Shown here: positions 42,621 to 51,026 of the stretch, one piece after another
Layout of the letters: every line of letters begins with the position of its first letter
Position numbering within the stretch: position 1 is the stretch's first letter
NCBI RefSeq assembly: GCF_019797865.1
Contig: NZ_CP081869.1
Span: forward strand, 496,001-560,000
Length of the DNA: 64,000 bases
Source of the DNA: Chenggangzhangella methanolivorans
GTDB taxonomy: Bacteria; Pseudomonadota; Alphaproteobacteria; Rhizobiales; Methylopilaceae
Reading direction: 5' to 3'
Made by a program: the position numbers and the translations under genes
The notes under the pieces: model-generated
What the model saw: the letters and a program-made list of their open reading frames with translations, nothing else
Database searches by the model: none
Told to the model about the DNA's origin: nothing

Positions 42621-43862
42621 TCAATCTTTGGAGCCGGCGCTCCAGCGCAGCCCCCAGCGATAGGCTCGATCCATCTCGTCGACGGCTGCGAAGTAGGTGT
42701 CGAGACGACTGATCCGCATGGCGTCGCCGACGTTCTCGATCATCGCGACGGCGCAGCAGGTCTTCCCGCTGCGCCCTTCGACGAGACGGACCTCGATCTC
42801 GGGCTGGCCCGGCATGAAGACCGTGACCACGCCATCCGTCGAAGCCCAGTTCGGCACGCCCTCGTAAATCGAGGCGAAGACCAGGATCTTGTCGATCTGG
42901 CTCCACTGGCGGCCGTTGACGCGAATCCATTCGCCGTCTGTCGACGCGCCGGTGCGGTCGTCCGACGCCAACTGAATAAAGGGTTCGCCCTCATACGACC
43001 CGAAGGCGTTCCCAAGCGCTTGGACGACGCCCATATAGCCATCCTTAAGCTTGAACAAGCAGCCGAGATCGAGGTCGATCCCACCGCGGGCAGATCGCGC
43101 TCCACCGCCGAACAGACCGCCAAAGCCGCCCGAACGCTGCGGAGGGGAACCTCCCCGGTTCCAGTTCAGATTCACCTTGATCTCGCCAAAGCTCCCAGAG
43201 GGCTTGGAAAGGTTGATTCCCGGCTTCTCCTTGGTCAGCGAGATCTTCGACAGGCTGATTTTCGGAGGAGCTGGCGGAGGCGGAGCCGCTGGCGGCGGGG
43301 CCGGAGGAGGAGTCGCACTCGGGGCCGGCGCGGCCGGAGCCGCGACATCGACGCCGAAGCTCTTGGCGAGCGGTTCGAGGCCGCCGAAAAAGCCTTGACC
43401 TACGGCGCGGAACTTCCAGGCGCCGTTGCGCCGGTAGAGCTCGCCGACGATCAAAGCCTGCTCCTTCATGCCCGAGGTCGGAACGTCGAAGCCGATGATC
43501 TCCGCTCCGTCGGCGACCGCGATGCGAACGAAGGGCATGCCCGCAAAGGCAACGCCGGCGGGAAGAGTCGCGGTGATCGCGATCTTCTCGATGTCAGCGG
43601 CAAGCGCGGGCAGGTCAAAGGCGATCCGGGTCTCCAGCGCGTCGCCCGAGGCTTGCGCGAAAGGCCCGGCGGAGACGCCGCGAGTCGAGGGCTGGTTGAA
43701 GAACACCATGTCGGCGTCGCCGCCGACCTTGCCGTTGGCGCGCAGCACAAACGCGGACACGTCAAGATCGGAAGCCGCCGAGCCGCGCGCCGACCACGTC
43801 ACGCTGACGCGAGGCGTCGACGTGATCAGAGACGCGTTGCCCCCAGGAGTGAGGTTCGCCAT
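42621..43862 (-). CDS. terA: TerA-like protein with two TerD-type domains
   Basis: About 413 residues from ATG 43862 (MANLTPGGNASLI; a GTG at 43874 is an alternative). N-terminal TerD-like domain (ASDLDVSAFVLRANGKVGGD, DMVFFNQPSTRG, ALIVGELYRRNGAWKFRAVG), a Pro/Ala linker (about 185-210), then a TerA domain with a Gly-rich insert (SGGFGGLFGGGARSARGG), WNRGGSPPQ and IDKILVFASIYEGVPNW. Matches the TerA layout, second gene of the arm after terZ. Confidence 0.9.
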   Translation of the reverse strand: MANLTPGGNASLITSTPRVSVTWSARGSAASDLDVSAFVLRANGKVGGDADMVFFNQPSTRGVSAGPFAQASGDALETRIAFDLPALAADIEKIAITATLPAGVAFAGMPFVRIAVADGAEIIGFDVPTSGMKEQALIVGELYRRNGAWKFRAVGQGFFGGLEPLAKSFGVDVAAPAAPAPSATPPPAPPPAAPPPPAPPKISLSKISLTKEKPGINLSKPSGSFGEIKVNLNWNRGGSPPQRSGGFGGLFGGGARSARGGIDLDLGCLFKLKDGYMGVVQALGNAFGSYEGEPFIQLASDDRTGASTDGEWIRVNGRQWSQIDKILVFASIYEGVPNWASTDGVVTVFMPGQPEIEVRLVEGRSGKTCCAVAMIENVGDAMRISRLDTYFAAVDEMDRAYRWGLRWSAGSKD

Positions 43863-43884
43863 GGCCGGGTTCACCCAATCCTGA

Positions 43885-44460
43885 TCAGAGCGCCGCCATA
43901 GCGGGGCTGACGAGGTCCTGGACGGTGCGGCCTGGAGCCGGTTGGCCGACCGCCTTCATCGTCCACTCGCCCGAACGGCGGGACACGACGGCCATAACGA
44001 CGCCTGTGTGAGAACCCTTCTCACGGAGCTCGTAGCGGGCAAGCTCCTTACCGGTCGCCTCGTCCACGAGACGAGCGACGGCGTTGTCGACCTCATTGAA
44101 ATTTTGTCCGGCGAAGGAATTCACCACGAACACGAGGTCCGTCACCTGCGCCGGGAGCTTGGCCAGATCGACCCTTATTGTCTCGTCGTCGCCGTCACCG
44201 TCGCCGGTCCGGTTGTCGCCAGAGTGGACGATCGATCCGTCTTTAGACTTCAGTTGTCGGAACCAGATGGCGTCAAGCGGCTGACGGTTCGAATCAAAGG
44301 TTATTACCGAAGCGTCGAGGTCGATGTCTTGCGAGCCGCCACCGAAACCGAAGAAACCTTTCTTTTTTACCGCGTCCCAGCCGAGACCCATCATGACTCG
44401 TGCGAGGCCAGATGATTCCTTGGACAGATTGATGGTCTGCCCTTTTGACAAAGAAATCAT
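43885..44460 (-). CDS. terZ: TerZ-like TerD-family protein
   Basis: 191 residues (MISLSKGQTINLSKESSGLA). Contains an insertion GFFGFGGGSQDIDLDASVI before the DLDAS site, as in TerZ/TerX, the acidic loop SGDNRTGDGDGDDETI and YELREKGSHTGVVMAVVSRR. First gene of the left arm, so the promoter lies in 44461-44607, shared with the divergent biosynthetic arm. Confidence 0.92.
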   Translation of the reverse strand: MISLSKGQTINLSKESSGLARVMMGLGWDAVKKKGFFGFGGGSQDIDLDASVITFDSNRQPLDAIWFRQLKSKDGSIVHSGDNRTGDGDGDDETIRVDLAKLPAQVTDLVFVVNSFAGQNFNEVDNAVARLVDEATGKELARYELREKGSHTGVVMAVVSRRSGEWTMKAVGQPAPGRTVQDLVSPAMAAL

Positions 44461-44607
44461 TCTTGAAGTTTCCCCATATGGCTGAACGGCCTAGAGGCGT
44501 ATCCGCCTGCCGCTCAATTTATGCTTGCATCGACACCCTAACGGCCTACCATCGTGTGTCAAGTCGTTGTGCTGCTTTTCAACATTAGCGCAGGCAGAAG
44601 AAATTGC
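44461..44607. promoter_or_regulatory. Divergent promoter region of the two ter arms
   Basis: 147 bases, lower in GC than its flanks, between terZ (leftward) and the Y1-like gene (rightward). Includes a small dyad AGGCG-TATC-CGCCT at 44495-44508, a candidate operator controlling both arms together. Promoter boxes cannot be assigned with confidence. Confidence 0.5.
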
Positions 44608-44979
44608 ATGAAAAACAACGAGTTAACCATGCAGCTTCAGGTCGTGATCGCGTTTGTCGATGGGCTCGTTCCATTGGAGTATCGTGAGCGCGAAGTGGTC
44701 CTCAACGCCTTTCGCAACGCAACCAAAAGAATGAAGTGTTACCTCGTGAATTATCGCTTCGGCGAGCGCTGGATGGAGCTAATTCTTGATCACTCACCAG
44801 GCTTCGATATCTCCAAATTGATGCGGTGCTTCAAGGCCGTATCCTCCCGCAATATCCATACGCTCCGAGGCAACGCGTCAGGGATCTGGGCACCCGGCTA
44901 CGTCGTACGCACGATCGGCGAGCCAGTTGAGCCCGAAGCAGTCTTTCAATCGCTTCTGACTGTAGGTTCCGATTTGTGA
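44608..44979 (+). CDS. IS200/Y1-transposase-fold protein lacking catalytic residues (putative)
   Basis: About 123 residues from ATG 44608 (MKNNELTMQLQVVIAFVDGL; the frame is open 18 codons upstream). The second half matches the layout of IS200/IS605 TnpA: GFDISKLMRCFKAVSSRNIH followed by IWAPGYVVRTIGE, like TnpA S-K-x-M-x2-L-K-x-x-S-S ... F-W-x-R-G-Y-x-V-x-T-V-G. At the HUH position it reads ELILDHSP instead of HxH, and no nucleophilic Tyr follows GE. Hence probably a domesticated, non-catalytic nucleic-acid binding protein. Its stop overlaps the GTG of the ATP-grasp gene, coupling it to the operon. Confidence 0.6.
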   Translation: MKNNELTMQLQVVIAFVDGLVPLEYREREVVLNAFRNATKRMKCYLVNYRFGERWMELILDHSPGFDISKLMRCFKAVSSRNIHTLRGNASGIWAPGYVVRTIGEPVEPEAVFQSLLTVGSDL

Positions 44980-46037
44980 CGGCCTTATGGATCGCGCAGT
45001 CCCACGCCAGCCAGCGTGACGTCGTCTCTTTGATCCGGGGAAGCGAAGACTGGGCTGTTGTCTTGGCCTCGCACGCAAAGCCGCGCGAAGATATTCTAGC
45101 CGTTGCCGATGCTTCCTTCGCCGAACCTAACGACACCGATCTCGGCCCAATCCCCGGCTGTGGCTATGGCGAGTGGGTCGAGCAGGTCGCCAAACATCGC
45201 GACGTCGCCGCGGTATTGTGCACCCGACATCGCGAAGCCCTTTCCGATCTGCGCGGGCGATTCGCCTCGTTTGGCGTTCGTCTCGCGACCGGCGCTTCAA
45301 CCAGCGAAAACGCCTTCGCTGTTGAGAACAAAGACGTGTTCGCCAAGCGTATTGAAGGCATCGCGCCCCTTCCGCGCACCAAGCGCGTAGACGGCGCCGA
45401 AGAGTTCGTTGCGGCGCTGAAGGAGTTCGACGACGTCGAGCGTCTTTGCGTGAAACCCGTTAATGGCATCTTCGGACGCGGCTTCCTGCAGATCGACCCG
45501 AAGGCCGGGCTGCTCGACGCGCTGACCGCACTCCACGGCCGTAGCGTCTCTTCAGAGGTGCTCGCCCACGCGCTCGCAAGCGCAAAGAACCCCGAGCCGA
45601 TGCTGCTGATGGAATATTTGCCGGGCGAGGAATACTCGATCGACATGGTCTGCGACGACGGCCGCGTCATCGCGGCCGTCTCGCGTCACAAGACGGCGCA
45701 CTACCAGATCATCGAGACCCGAGGTCCCCAGGTCGAAATCGCGCGCGCCGTCGCCGCCGAGATGCGGCTCGACGGCATCGTCAATGTCCAGACGCGCGGC
45801 GGAGCCGACGGCCGCCAGAACATTCTCGAAGCCAACGCGCGGATTGCGGGCGGCGTCGCATACTCGGCGCCTGCCGGCGTCAACCTCCCAGCGATCTGGG
45901 CACGCCACGCCACCGGCCGCTCCGTGATAGTGAAGCACCTCGCAGAACCGGTTGCTGTGCGCATCAACGCTTCGGCCTTTGCTCTGCCTGAAACCTCGGC
46001 GCTCCTCAGCTCCGCCACGACGGAGACCGCCGCGTGA
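44976..46037 (+). CDS. ATP-grasp ligase of the ter biosynthetic module
   Basis: 353 residues from GTG 44976. ATP-grasp motifs: nucleotide-binding LCVKPVNGIFGRGF (about 150-163), LLMEYLPGEEYSIDMVCDDG and metal-binding NILEANARIAGGVAYS. The N-terminal domain has a Rossmann-like preATP-grasp fold. Forms amide or similar bonds through an acyl-phosphate. In ter islands this family occurs with PRTases, HAD and CitE-like enzymes, a set predicted to make a nucleoside-like metabolite. Overlaps its neighbours on both sides by 4 bp. Confidence 0.9.
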   Translation: MTALWIAQSHASQRDVVSLIRGSEDWAVVLASHAKPREDILAVADASFAEPNDTDLGPIPGCGYGEWVEQVAKHRDVAAVLCTRHREALSDLRGRFASFGVRLATGASTSENAFAVENKDVFAKRIEGIAPLPRTKRVDGAEEFVAALKEFDDVERLCVKPVNGIFGRGFLQIDPKAGLLDALTALHGRSVSSEVLAHALASAKNPEPMLLMEYLPGEEYSIDMVCDDGRVIAAVSRHKTAHYQIIETRGPQVEIARAVAAEMRLDGIVNVQTRGGADGRQNILEANARIAGGVAYSAPAGVNLPAIWARHATGRSVIVKHLAEPVAVRINASAFALPETSALLSSATTETAA

Positions 46038-47221
46038 CCAAGCTTCAGCCCGGGCAGAACGCTCCAATCGCTCGCGTAGGCGAGAGCGTGAGGCTGGCTT
46101 TCTCCGCTCCGCGTATAAGTGTCGGATATGGCATCGCGCTCGTGCCCCTTAACGCCAGCGACGTCGGCATGCCTGGCGCCTTCCAAAGCTATGGAGGTGA
46201 GAGCGCCTGGGTGCGCGACGAAGGCGCAACCGTCACGATCGACTTCGCCCAGGTGCCAGCCTCGACTAACAAGCTGTTAGTATGCCTTTATTCCATCCGG
46301 TCCGCCCGATCGCTCCGCGACGTGCCGGAAATCCGGCTCACCGCCGGCGAGCACGAGATTGCCCTGCGCGGGGCGGACTTTCCCCACGCCTATGCCTGCG
46401 CGATCCTCGCCGAGCTCTACCGGCGCGATAACGCCTGGAAGATTCGAGCGCGCAGTGACGGCCTGATCGACGGAATAGATGCGCTCGGCCGTCGTTACGG
46501 CGTCACGCTTTCTGACGACGGCCCCAACGCGCCTCGCGAGTTCGGCTTCGATCAAAGCGATCGAAGACAGCAGGAACAACCGCGTCAGGATTACGGTTCC
46601 CCGAACGGCCGGCCGCAATGGACAGGTTCGGGATTTTCCGTCGCGCGCCGCCTCATCGTCACCAACGCTCACGTCGTCGACGAGGCCCGCGTCATCACGG
46701 TATCGGGCTATGACGGCACATCCAGAGCAAAGCCAGTAATCGTCGACCGAAACAACGACGTCGCGCTAATCCGCACAGAACAGGATCTCGACGGCCCTCC
46801 GCTGCCGTTCCGCTTCAGGGGCGGTCCAGGCCTTGGCGAGACGGTTGCGGTTCTCGGTTACCCGCTTGCCGGCCTGCTGAGTTCGGGGCCCCAGGTCACT
46901 ACCGGCGGCATCTCGAGCCTGCTCGGTCCCCAAGAGGATGCGCGCCAGTTGCAGCTCTCGGCGGCGATCCAGCCTGGTTCTAGCGGCGGACCGCTGCTCG
47001 ACATGCGCGGACGGGTCATCGGCGTCGTCGTGGCGACGTTGACCAACGCCCAGAATGTCAATTTCGCGGTACGCGCATCGCTCGCGGAAGCCTTGATCGA
47101 AGCCGCAGGCGAAGACTGCACGCGGCTCGACGACCCGACGCCCGGCACGCCGGCGCTCGACCTGCAAAGTCTCGTCAAAACCGTCCGCAAATCGGTCTGG
47201 CGCTTAGAGATACATCAATGA
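46034..47221 (+). CDS. TerD-like domain fused to a trypsin-type serine protease
   Basis: 395 residues from GTG 46034. Residues 1 to about 165 form a TerD-like sandwich (VRLAFSAPRISVGYGIALVP, ACAILAELYRRDNAWKIRA, DGIDALGRRYGV) that lacks the Ca-site motifs DLDAS and GDNxTGxGxGDDE. After a polar linker comes a HtrA/trypsin-like domain with the full triad: His in LIVTNAHVVDEA (about 212), Asp in VDRNNDVALIRTE (about 240) and Ser in AAIQPGSSGGPLLDMRGRVI (about 315). No signal peptide, so it is cytosolic or recruited to the Ter complex. A regulated processing protease is the natural inference. Confidence 0.9.
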   Translation: MTKLQPGQNAPIARVGESVRLAFSAPRISVGYGIALVPLNASDVGMPGAFQSYGGESAWVRDEGATVTIDFAQVPASTNKLLVCLYSIRSARSLRDVPEIRLTAGEHEIALRGADFPHAYACAILAELYRRDNAWKIRARSDGLIDGIDALGRRYGVTLSDDGPNAPREFGFDQSDRRQQEQPRQDYGSPNGRPQWTGSGFSVARRLIVTNAHVVDEARVITVSGYDGTSRAKPVIVDRNNDVALIRTEQDLDGPPLPFRFRGGPGLGETVAVLGYPLAGLLSSGPQVTTGGISSLLGPQEDARQLQLSAAIQPGSSGGPLLDMRGRVIGVVVATLTNAQNVNFAVRASLAEALIEAAGEDCTRLDDPTPGTPALDLQSLVKTVRKSVWRLEIHQ

Positions 47222-47490
47222 CCCCATTTCTCGCGATTGGGCGCGTGCTTCTGCTCCTCCTGATCGCCGGAGGCGTGCTCACGGCCGTCCGCTACGCGGT
47301 GCTGTTCCTGAAGACGCCGGGCAAGCGACGCGAGATCGCGGCCGAGCGCGGCGTCGACCCGTTCTCCCCGAGCGTGGAGCCTGCCCTGGCGAGCTGGCGC
47401 GGTCATCTCGGAAAAAAGCTTTGGCTCAACCTGGTCGGACTTCCGCTCGGTTTGTTCCTCCTCTTGCTCTTTGTCGGCGAGTACATGTGA
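47218..47490 (+). CDS. Small two-helix membrane protein
   Basis: 90 residues, ATG overlapping the protease stop (ATGA). Helix 1 IGRVLLLLLIAGGVLTAVRY, helix 2 LWLNLVGLPLGLFLLLLFVG, with a polar loop between (TPGKRREIAAERGVDPFSPS). No family recognised; probably anchors the module at the membrane together with the next gene. Confidence 0.75.
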   Translation: MTPFLAIGRVLLLLLIAGGVLTAVRYAVLFLKTPGKRREIAAERGVDPFSPSVEPALASWRGHLGKKLWLNLVGLPLGLFLLLLFVGEYM

Positions 47491-47492
47491 CC

Positions 47493-48014
47493 ATGACCAA
47501 GACCCGTATGTTCCTGATCGTCTTCGCCGCGGTCGTCTTCCTTCCCTTCATCCTGATGGCAAGCTTCTACTTTCCGTCCAAGGACGTGCTGCGCATCACC
47601 GGCACAGAGGTCGTCCGCGTCGACGCCGACGGCAAGCGCATCCAGGGCGACGGTCGCGGTCGCGAGACCCGCGACGTGTTCTACATCTACGCCGAGGACA
47701 TCGAGTCCAAGAAGCCCCATGTCTTCGAGAACGAAGACACCAGCTGGGGCTTTCCATTCTACTTCAAGTTCAACTCCACAGACGTCCAGGCGACGGCGAA
47801 CTCGATCGCCGGCGAGCGTGGCACCGCGATCATCTCGTCCTATGGCTGGCGCATCCCGCTGGTGTCGTGGTTTCCGAACGCGACCAGCGTGACCCGCGCG
47901 GCCGCCGACGCCTCGCCGTTCCCCTGGTTCAACACGGTGTTCCTGCTCATCTTGGCGGGCGTGCTCGTCGCCCTGTGGCGCGCCACGCGCCGATTCCGCA
48001 AGCCCACGGTCTGA
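47493..48014 (+). CDS. DUF1523 family membrane protein
   Basis: 173 residues from ATG 47493. N-terminal helix MFLIVFAAVVFLPFILMASF, periplasmic beta domain with the DUF1523 signature ITGTEVVRVDADGKR ... RDVFYIYAEDIES ... FYFKFNSTDVQATANSIAG, and a C-terminal helix (PWFNTVFLLILAGVLVALWR). DUF1523 occurs singly in alphaproteobacteria and in ter islands; role unknown. Confidence 0.88.
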   Translation: MTKTRMFLIVFAAVVFLPFILMASFYFPSKDVLRITGTEVVRVDADGKRIQGDGRGRETRDVFYIYAEDIESKKPHVFENEDTSWGFPFYFKFNSTDVQATANSIAGERGTAIISSYGWRIPLVSWFPNATSVTRAAADASPFPWFNTVFLLILAGVLVALWRATRRFRKPTV

Positions 48015-48029
48015 GGTCCAGTCACCCCC

Positions 48030-49178
48030 ATGGCCCTCCGCGCGCTCAGGGACCGCGACGGTCTCCACGCCGATCTCCTGACCGGGAGCATTGATGTGGA
48101 GGTCGACCGCGCGGCCGTTCCCCCGATCGACCTTTTCGGCTTCGCCCAGCGCCGCAATCCAAAGCGCGGTTTCCTGTTTGTCTCCCGGGTGCTTGGCCGG
48201 CACATTCCCGTCGCGCCCTCAGCCATGCAGTCGAGCTACGACGCGCTCGCCCGCCAGTGCGTGATGACTGGAAACAAGCCAATCCTCGTGATCGGCATGG
48301 CCGAGACCGCGGTCGGCCTCGGCGCAGGCGTCCATCGTGAACTGGTCCGCCGCAATCCTGACCGGACAGTCGTCTATCTTACGACCACCCGCCATCGCCT
48401 CGACGCGCCGCTACTGGCGACTTTCGAGGAAGAGCACAGTCACGCAACCACGCACCTGATCCACGAGCCCGCCGATCCTGAGATCATGGCGGCCGTGCGC
48501 GAGGCGCGCTCGCTCGTTCTCGTCGACGACGAGATGTCGACGGGCAAGACCTTCATCAATCTCGTGGCAGCGCTCCGGACCTCCGGCATCACGGCCGAAG
48601 ACGTCTCGCTCGTCACGCTTACCGACTGGTCCGACGGCAAGGCGGTCGCGGCGATCGGCCGGGGCTGCCGTTCGGTCTCGCTGCTGTCGGGACGCTATAG
48701 CTGGACGCCCGACGCCAAGGCGCCGGCGATCGAGATGCCCCATGTCGACGTCACCGGAGCAGGCGCGGCGCGCATCGACCCGGCTAAGGACTGGGGCCGG
48801 CTCGGCGTCCTCTCCCACCGTGACGTCCCGTCGGAGTTCGCCCGTTGCCGCCCCGGCGAACGGATCCTCGTCCTTGGGACCGGCGAACACGTCTGGCGGC
48901 CGTTCCTGCTCGCCGAAGCGCTGGAAAAGAACGGCGCCCATGTGCGCTATTCCTCGGTCACCCGCTCGCCGATCGCGGTCGGCCACGCCATCGGCTCGGC
49001 GCTCGCCTTCTCGGACAATTACGGCCTGGGCATCGCCAATTTCGCCTACAACGTCGACCCCGCGCTCTACGACCGGATCATCCTGTGCGTCGAGACGACG
49101 GCCGACACCATCGACCCCACCCTCATCGAAGCCATCAGCCCCGAGATCGTCTCGGACATCGACGGAGTCTCGCCGTGA
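48030..49178 (+). CDS. PRTase_2-TRSP protein (phosphoribosyltransferase of the ter module)
   Basis: 382 residues. Phosphoribosyltransferase domain with the PRPP loop SLVLVDDEMSTGKTFINLVA (about 160-179) and IGMAETAVGLGAGVHREL. The C-terminal TRSP domain is named for its motif, here SSVTRSPIAVGHAIGSALAF (about 308-327), with LGTGEHVWRPFLLAEALE. Predicted to transfer ribose-5-phosphate to a base-like precursor. Its stop overlaps the GTG of the HAD gene. Confidence 0.93.
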   Translation: MALRALRDRDGLHADLLTGSIDVEVDRAAVPPIDLFGFAQRRNPKRGFLFVSRVLGRHIPVAPSAMQSSYDALARQCVMTGNKPILVIGMAETAVGLGAGVHRELVRRNPDRTVVYLTTTRHRLDAPLLATFEEEHSHATTHLIHEPADPEIMAAVREARSLVLVDDEMSTGKTFINLVAALRTSGITAEDVSLVTLTDWSDGKAVAAIGRGCRSVSLLSGRYSWTPDAKAPAIEMPHVDVTGAGAARIDPAKDWGRLGVLSHRDVPSEFARCRPGERILVLGTGEHVWRPFLLAEALEKNGAHVRYSSVTRSPIAVGHAIGSALAFSDNYGLGIANFAYNVDPALYDRIILCVETTADTIDPTLIEAISPEIVSDIDGVSP

Positions 49179-49915
49179 TTCGCCCCGTCTGCCTCGTCGA
49201 TCTCGACGACACCCTGTTCTCGACGGCGGCCAAGCATCCCGAGAGCGAGCAGCCGTTCCTCAAGCAGGTCACCACCGCCAGGAACGGCCGCCACTCGATG
49301 ATGAACCGCCCGCAGGCCGCGCTCGTCGACTGGCTTGTCGCGACGACCGACCTCATCCCGGTCACCGCGCGCGGCTCCGAAGCTTTCAAGTCAGTAGACC
49401 TGCCATTCACAGCCGGGGCGATCTTGTCAAACGGAGCGCTGATCCTGCTACCGGACGGCTCGACCGACCCACTCTGGCGAGAACAGATCGCAGAAGATCT
49501 CGAGCCAGAACAGCAACGATTGGGCCTGGTCCTCCAAGACGCCAACAGGTTTGCGGAAGAGCTTGGAATTTCGATCCGAAGCTGGATTGTGAGGGAAGGC
49601 CACGTTGGAACCTACGCGGTCGTCAAGCAGAACGATGATGAAAAAGGCTCCAAGCTGTCGCTGCTGGCGACACTACCCAATACTCCCACGAATTGGACCG
49701 TCCATCTCAATGGAAACAATCTCGCATTCATTCCTTCTGCGATTTCGAAGCAACGAGCGGTGTCACATATCCTGGCAAAGATAAGGCAGTGCAATCCAGA
49801 GCGTCCGATTATCGGGCTTGGAGACAGTCTGACTGACATTCCCTTCCTGTCACAATGCGACTGGTGGGGAGCACCAAACCGCAGTCAAATCACTTCCAGG
49901 CTTTTAGCCTGCTGA
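49175..49915 (+). CDS. HAD-superfamily phosphatase of the ter module
   Basis: 246 residues from GTG 49175. Motif I CLVDLDDTLFSTAAK (nucleophile Asp), motif II IPVTARGSEAF (Thr), motif IV GLGDSLTDIPFL with the metal-binding Asp pair near residue 225. Cof-type phosphatase likely to dephosphorylate the nucleotide-like intermediate. The 3' two thirds have clearly lower GC than the surrounding genes. Confidence 0.9.
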   Translation: MIRPVCLVDLDDTLFSTAAKHPESEQPFLKQVTTARNGRHSMMNRPQAALVDWLVATTDLIPVTARGSEAFKSVDLPFTAGAILSNGALILLPDGSTDPLWREQIAEDLEPEQQRLGLVLQDANRFAEELGISIRSWIVREGHVGTYAVVKQNDDEKGSKLSLLATLPNTPTNWTVHLNGNNLAFIPSAISKQRAVSHILAKIRQCNPERPIIGLGDSLTDIPFLSQCDWWGAPNRSQITSRLLAC

Positions 49916-49928
49916 GCTGGAGGCTCCG

Positions 49929-51026
49929 ATGGCAACGCTCGCTCAAAGCGTCGAAATCACCCATTTCTCCGGCAGTTATGCTGCTGAGGACGTCGAGCTC
50001 CTGCTGCAGCCGACGAACGTCGCGCCGACTGATGTCGCGACCAAGGAGAAGCTGATCCAGACAGGCAAGCGTCACTACTCCGAGATGATCTCAGAGGAGA
50101 GGGCTCCAGATCCGGCTTACGTCGGTGTGTACGAGAAGGCGCTCGACGCCGGTTCCAAGCGCATGGCCAACGACCTTGCGCGCCTCGCCCAAGCTCTCTC
50201 CCGCGAGATCGCCGGAGATATCACGCTCGTCAGCCTCGTGCGCGCCGGCCTGCCGGTCGGCGTGGTCCTGAAGCGCGCGCTCAAGGCGCTCGGCCGTGAT
50301 GTCGCCCACTACGGCGTCTCGATCATCCGCGACCGCGGCATCGACGAGCAGGCGATGCGTCACATCACAGCGCGCCGCGATCCCGCCGGCGTCGTCTTCG
50401 TCGACGGTTGGACCGGCAAGGGTGCGATCATCGGCGAACTCGAGAAGAGCCTCGCCGGCTCTGACGTCCTGCCGCGCCTGGTCGTGGTTGCCGACCCTTG
50501 CGGCCGCGCCTGGCTTTCGGCCTCCGGCGACGACTGGCTGATCCCGTCGGGCATCCTCGGGGCGACCGTCTCCGGCCTCGTCAGCCGCTCGATCCTCAAC
50601 GACGAGATCATCGCTTCGGGCGGCTTTCACGGCTGCCTCGACCTCGTCAGCCTTTCCCGCCACGACGTCAGCCGCGCCTTCGTCGACCAGATCTGGGCAC
50701 AGATGGGCTTACGCCTGCTGCACGCCGAAGCGGCCGTCTGGACCGACGCTGACCGGGCCCGCCATTCCGCAGTCGCTCAAGCGACAGTCGGACGGATCGT
50801 GGCAGACTACAGCGTAAGCAACCTCAACCGCGTCAAGCCGGGCATCGCCGAAGCGACCCGCGCTGTGTTGCGACGCATGCCCGAACGGGTCTTCATCTCA
50901 GACCCTTTCGATCCCGACCTCGCGGCCTTGGTTTACCTGGCGACCGACCGCGGCGTTCGACTCGAGACGCTGCATGGCGGGATCGCGCCCTATCGCGCCG
51001 TCACCCTGATCGGAAAGGCCTCATGA
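49929..51026 (+). CDS. StiP/PRTase_1 family protein of the ter module
   Basis: 365 residues. Opens with the family hallmark ITHFSGSYAAEDVELLL, then the PRTase core SLVRAGLPVGVVLKRAL, the PRPP-loop-like VVFVDGWTGKGAIIGELEKS, and a C-terminal part found only in ter-associated members (RHDVSRAFVDQIWAQMG; ERVFISDPFDPDLAALVYLA). Databases also call it cysteine protease StiP family, but the visible core is a phosphoribosyltransferase. Third consecutive nucleotide-chemistry enzyme of the operon. Confidence 0.92.
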   Translation: MATLAQSVEITHFSGSYAAEDVELLLQPTNVAPTDVATKEKLIQTGKRHYSEMISEERAPDPAYVGVYEKALDAGSKRMANDLARLAQALSREIAGDITLVSLVRAGLPVGVVLKRALKALGRDVAHYGVSIIRDRGIDEQAMRHITARRDPAGVVFVDGWTGKGAIIGELEKSLAGSDVLPRLVVVADPCGRAWLSASGDDWLIPSGILGATVSGLVSRSILNDEIIASGGFHGCLDLVSLSRHDVSRAFVDQIWAQMGLRLLHAEAAVWTDADRARHSAVAQATVGRIVADYSVSNLNRVKPGIAEATRAVLRRMPERVFISDPFDPDLAALVYLATDRGVRLETLHGGIAPYRAVTLIGKAS

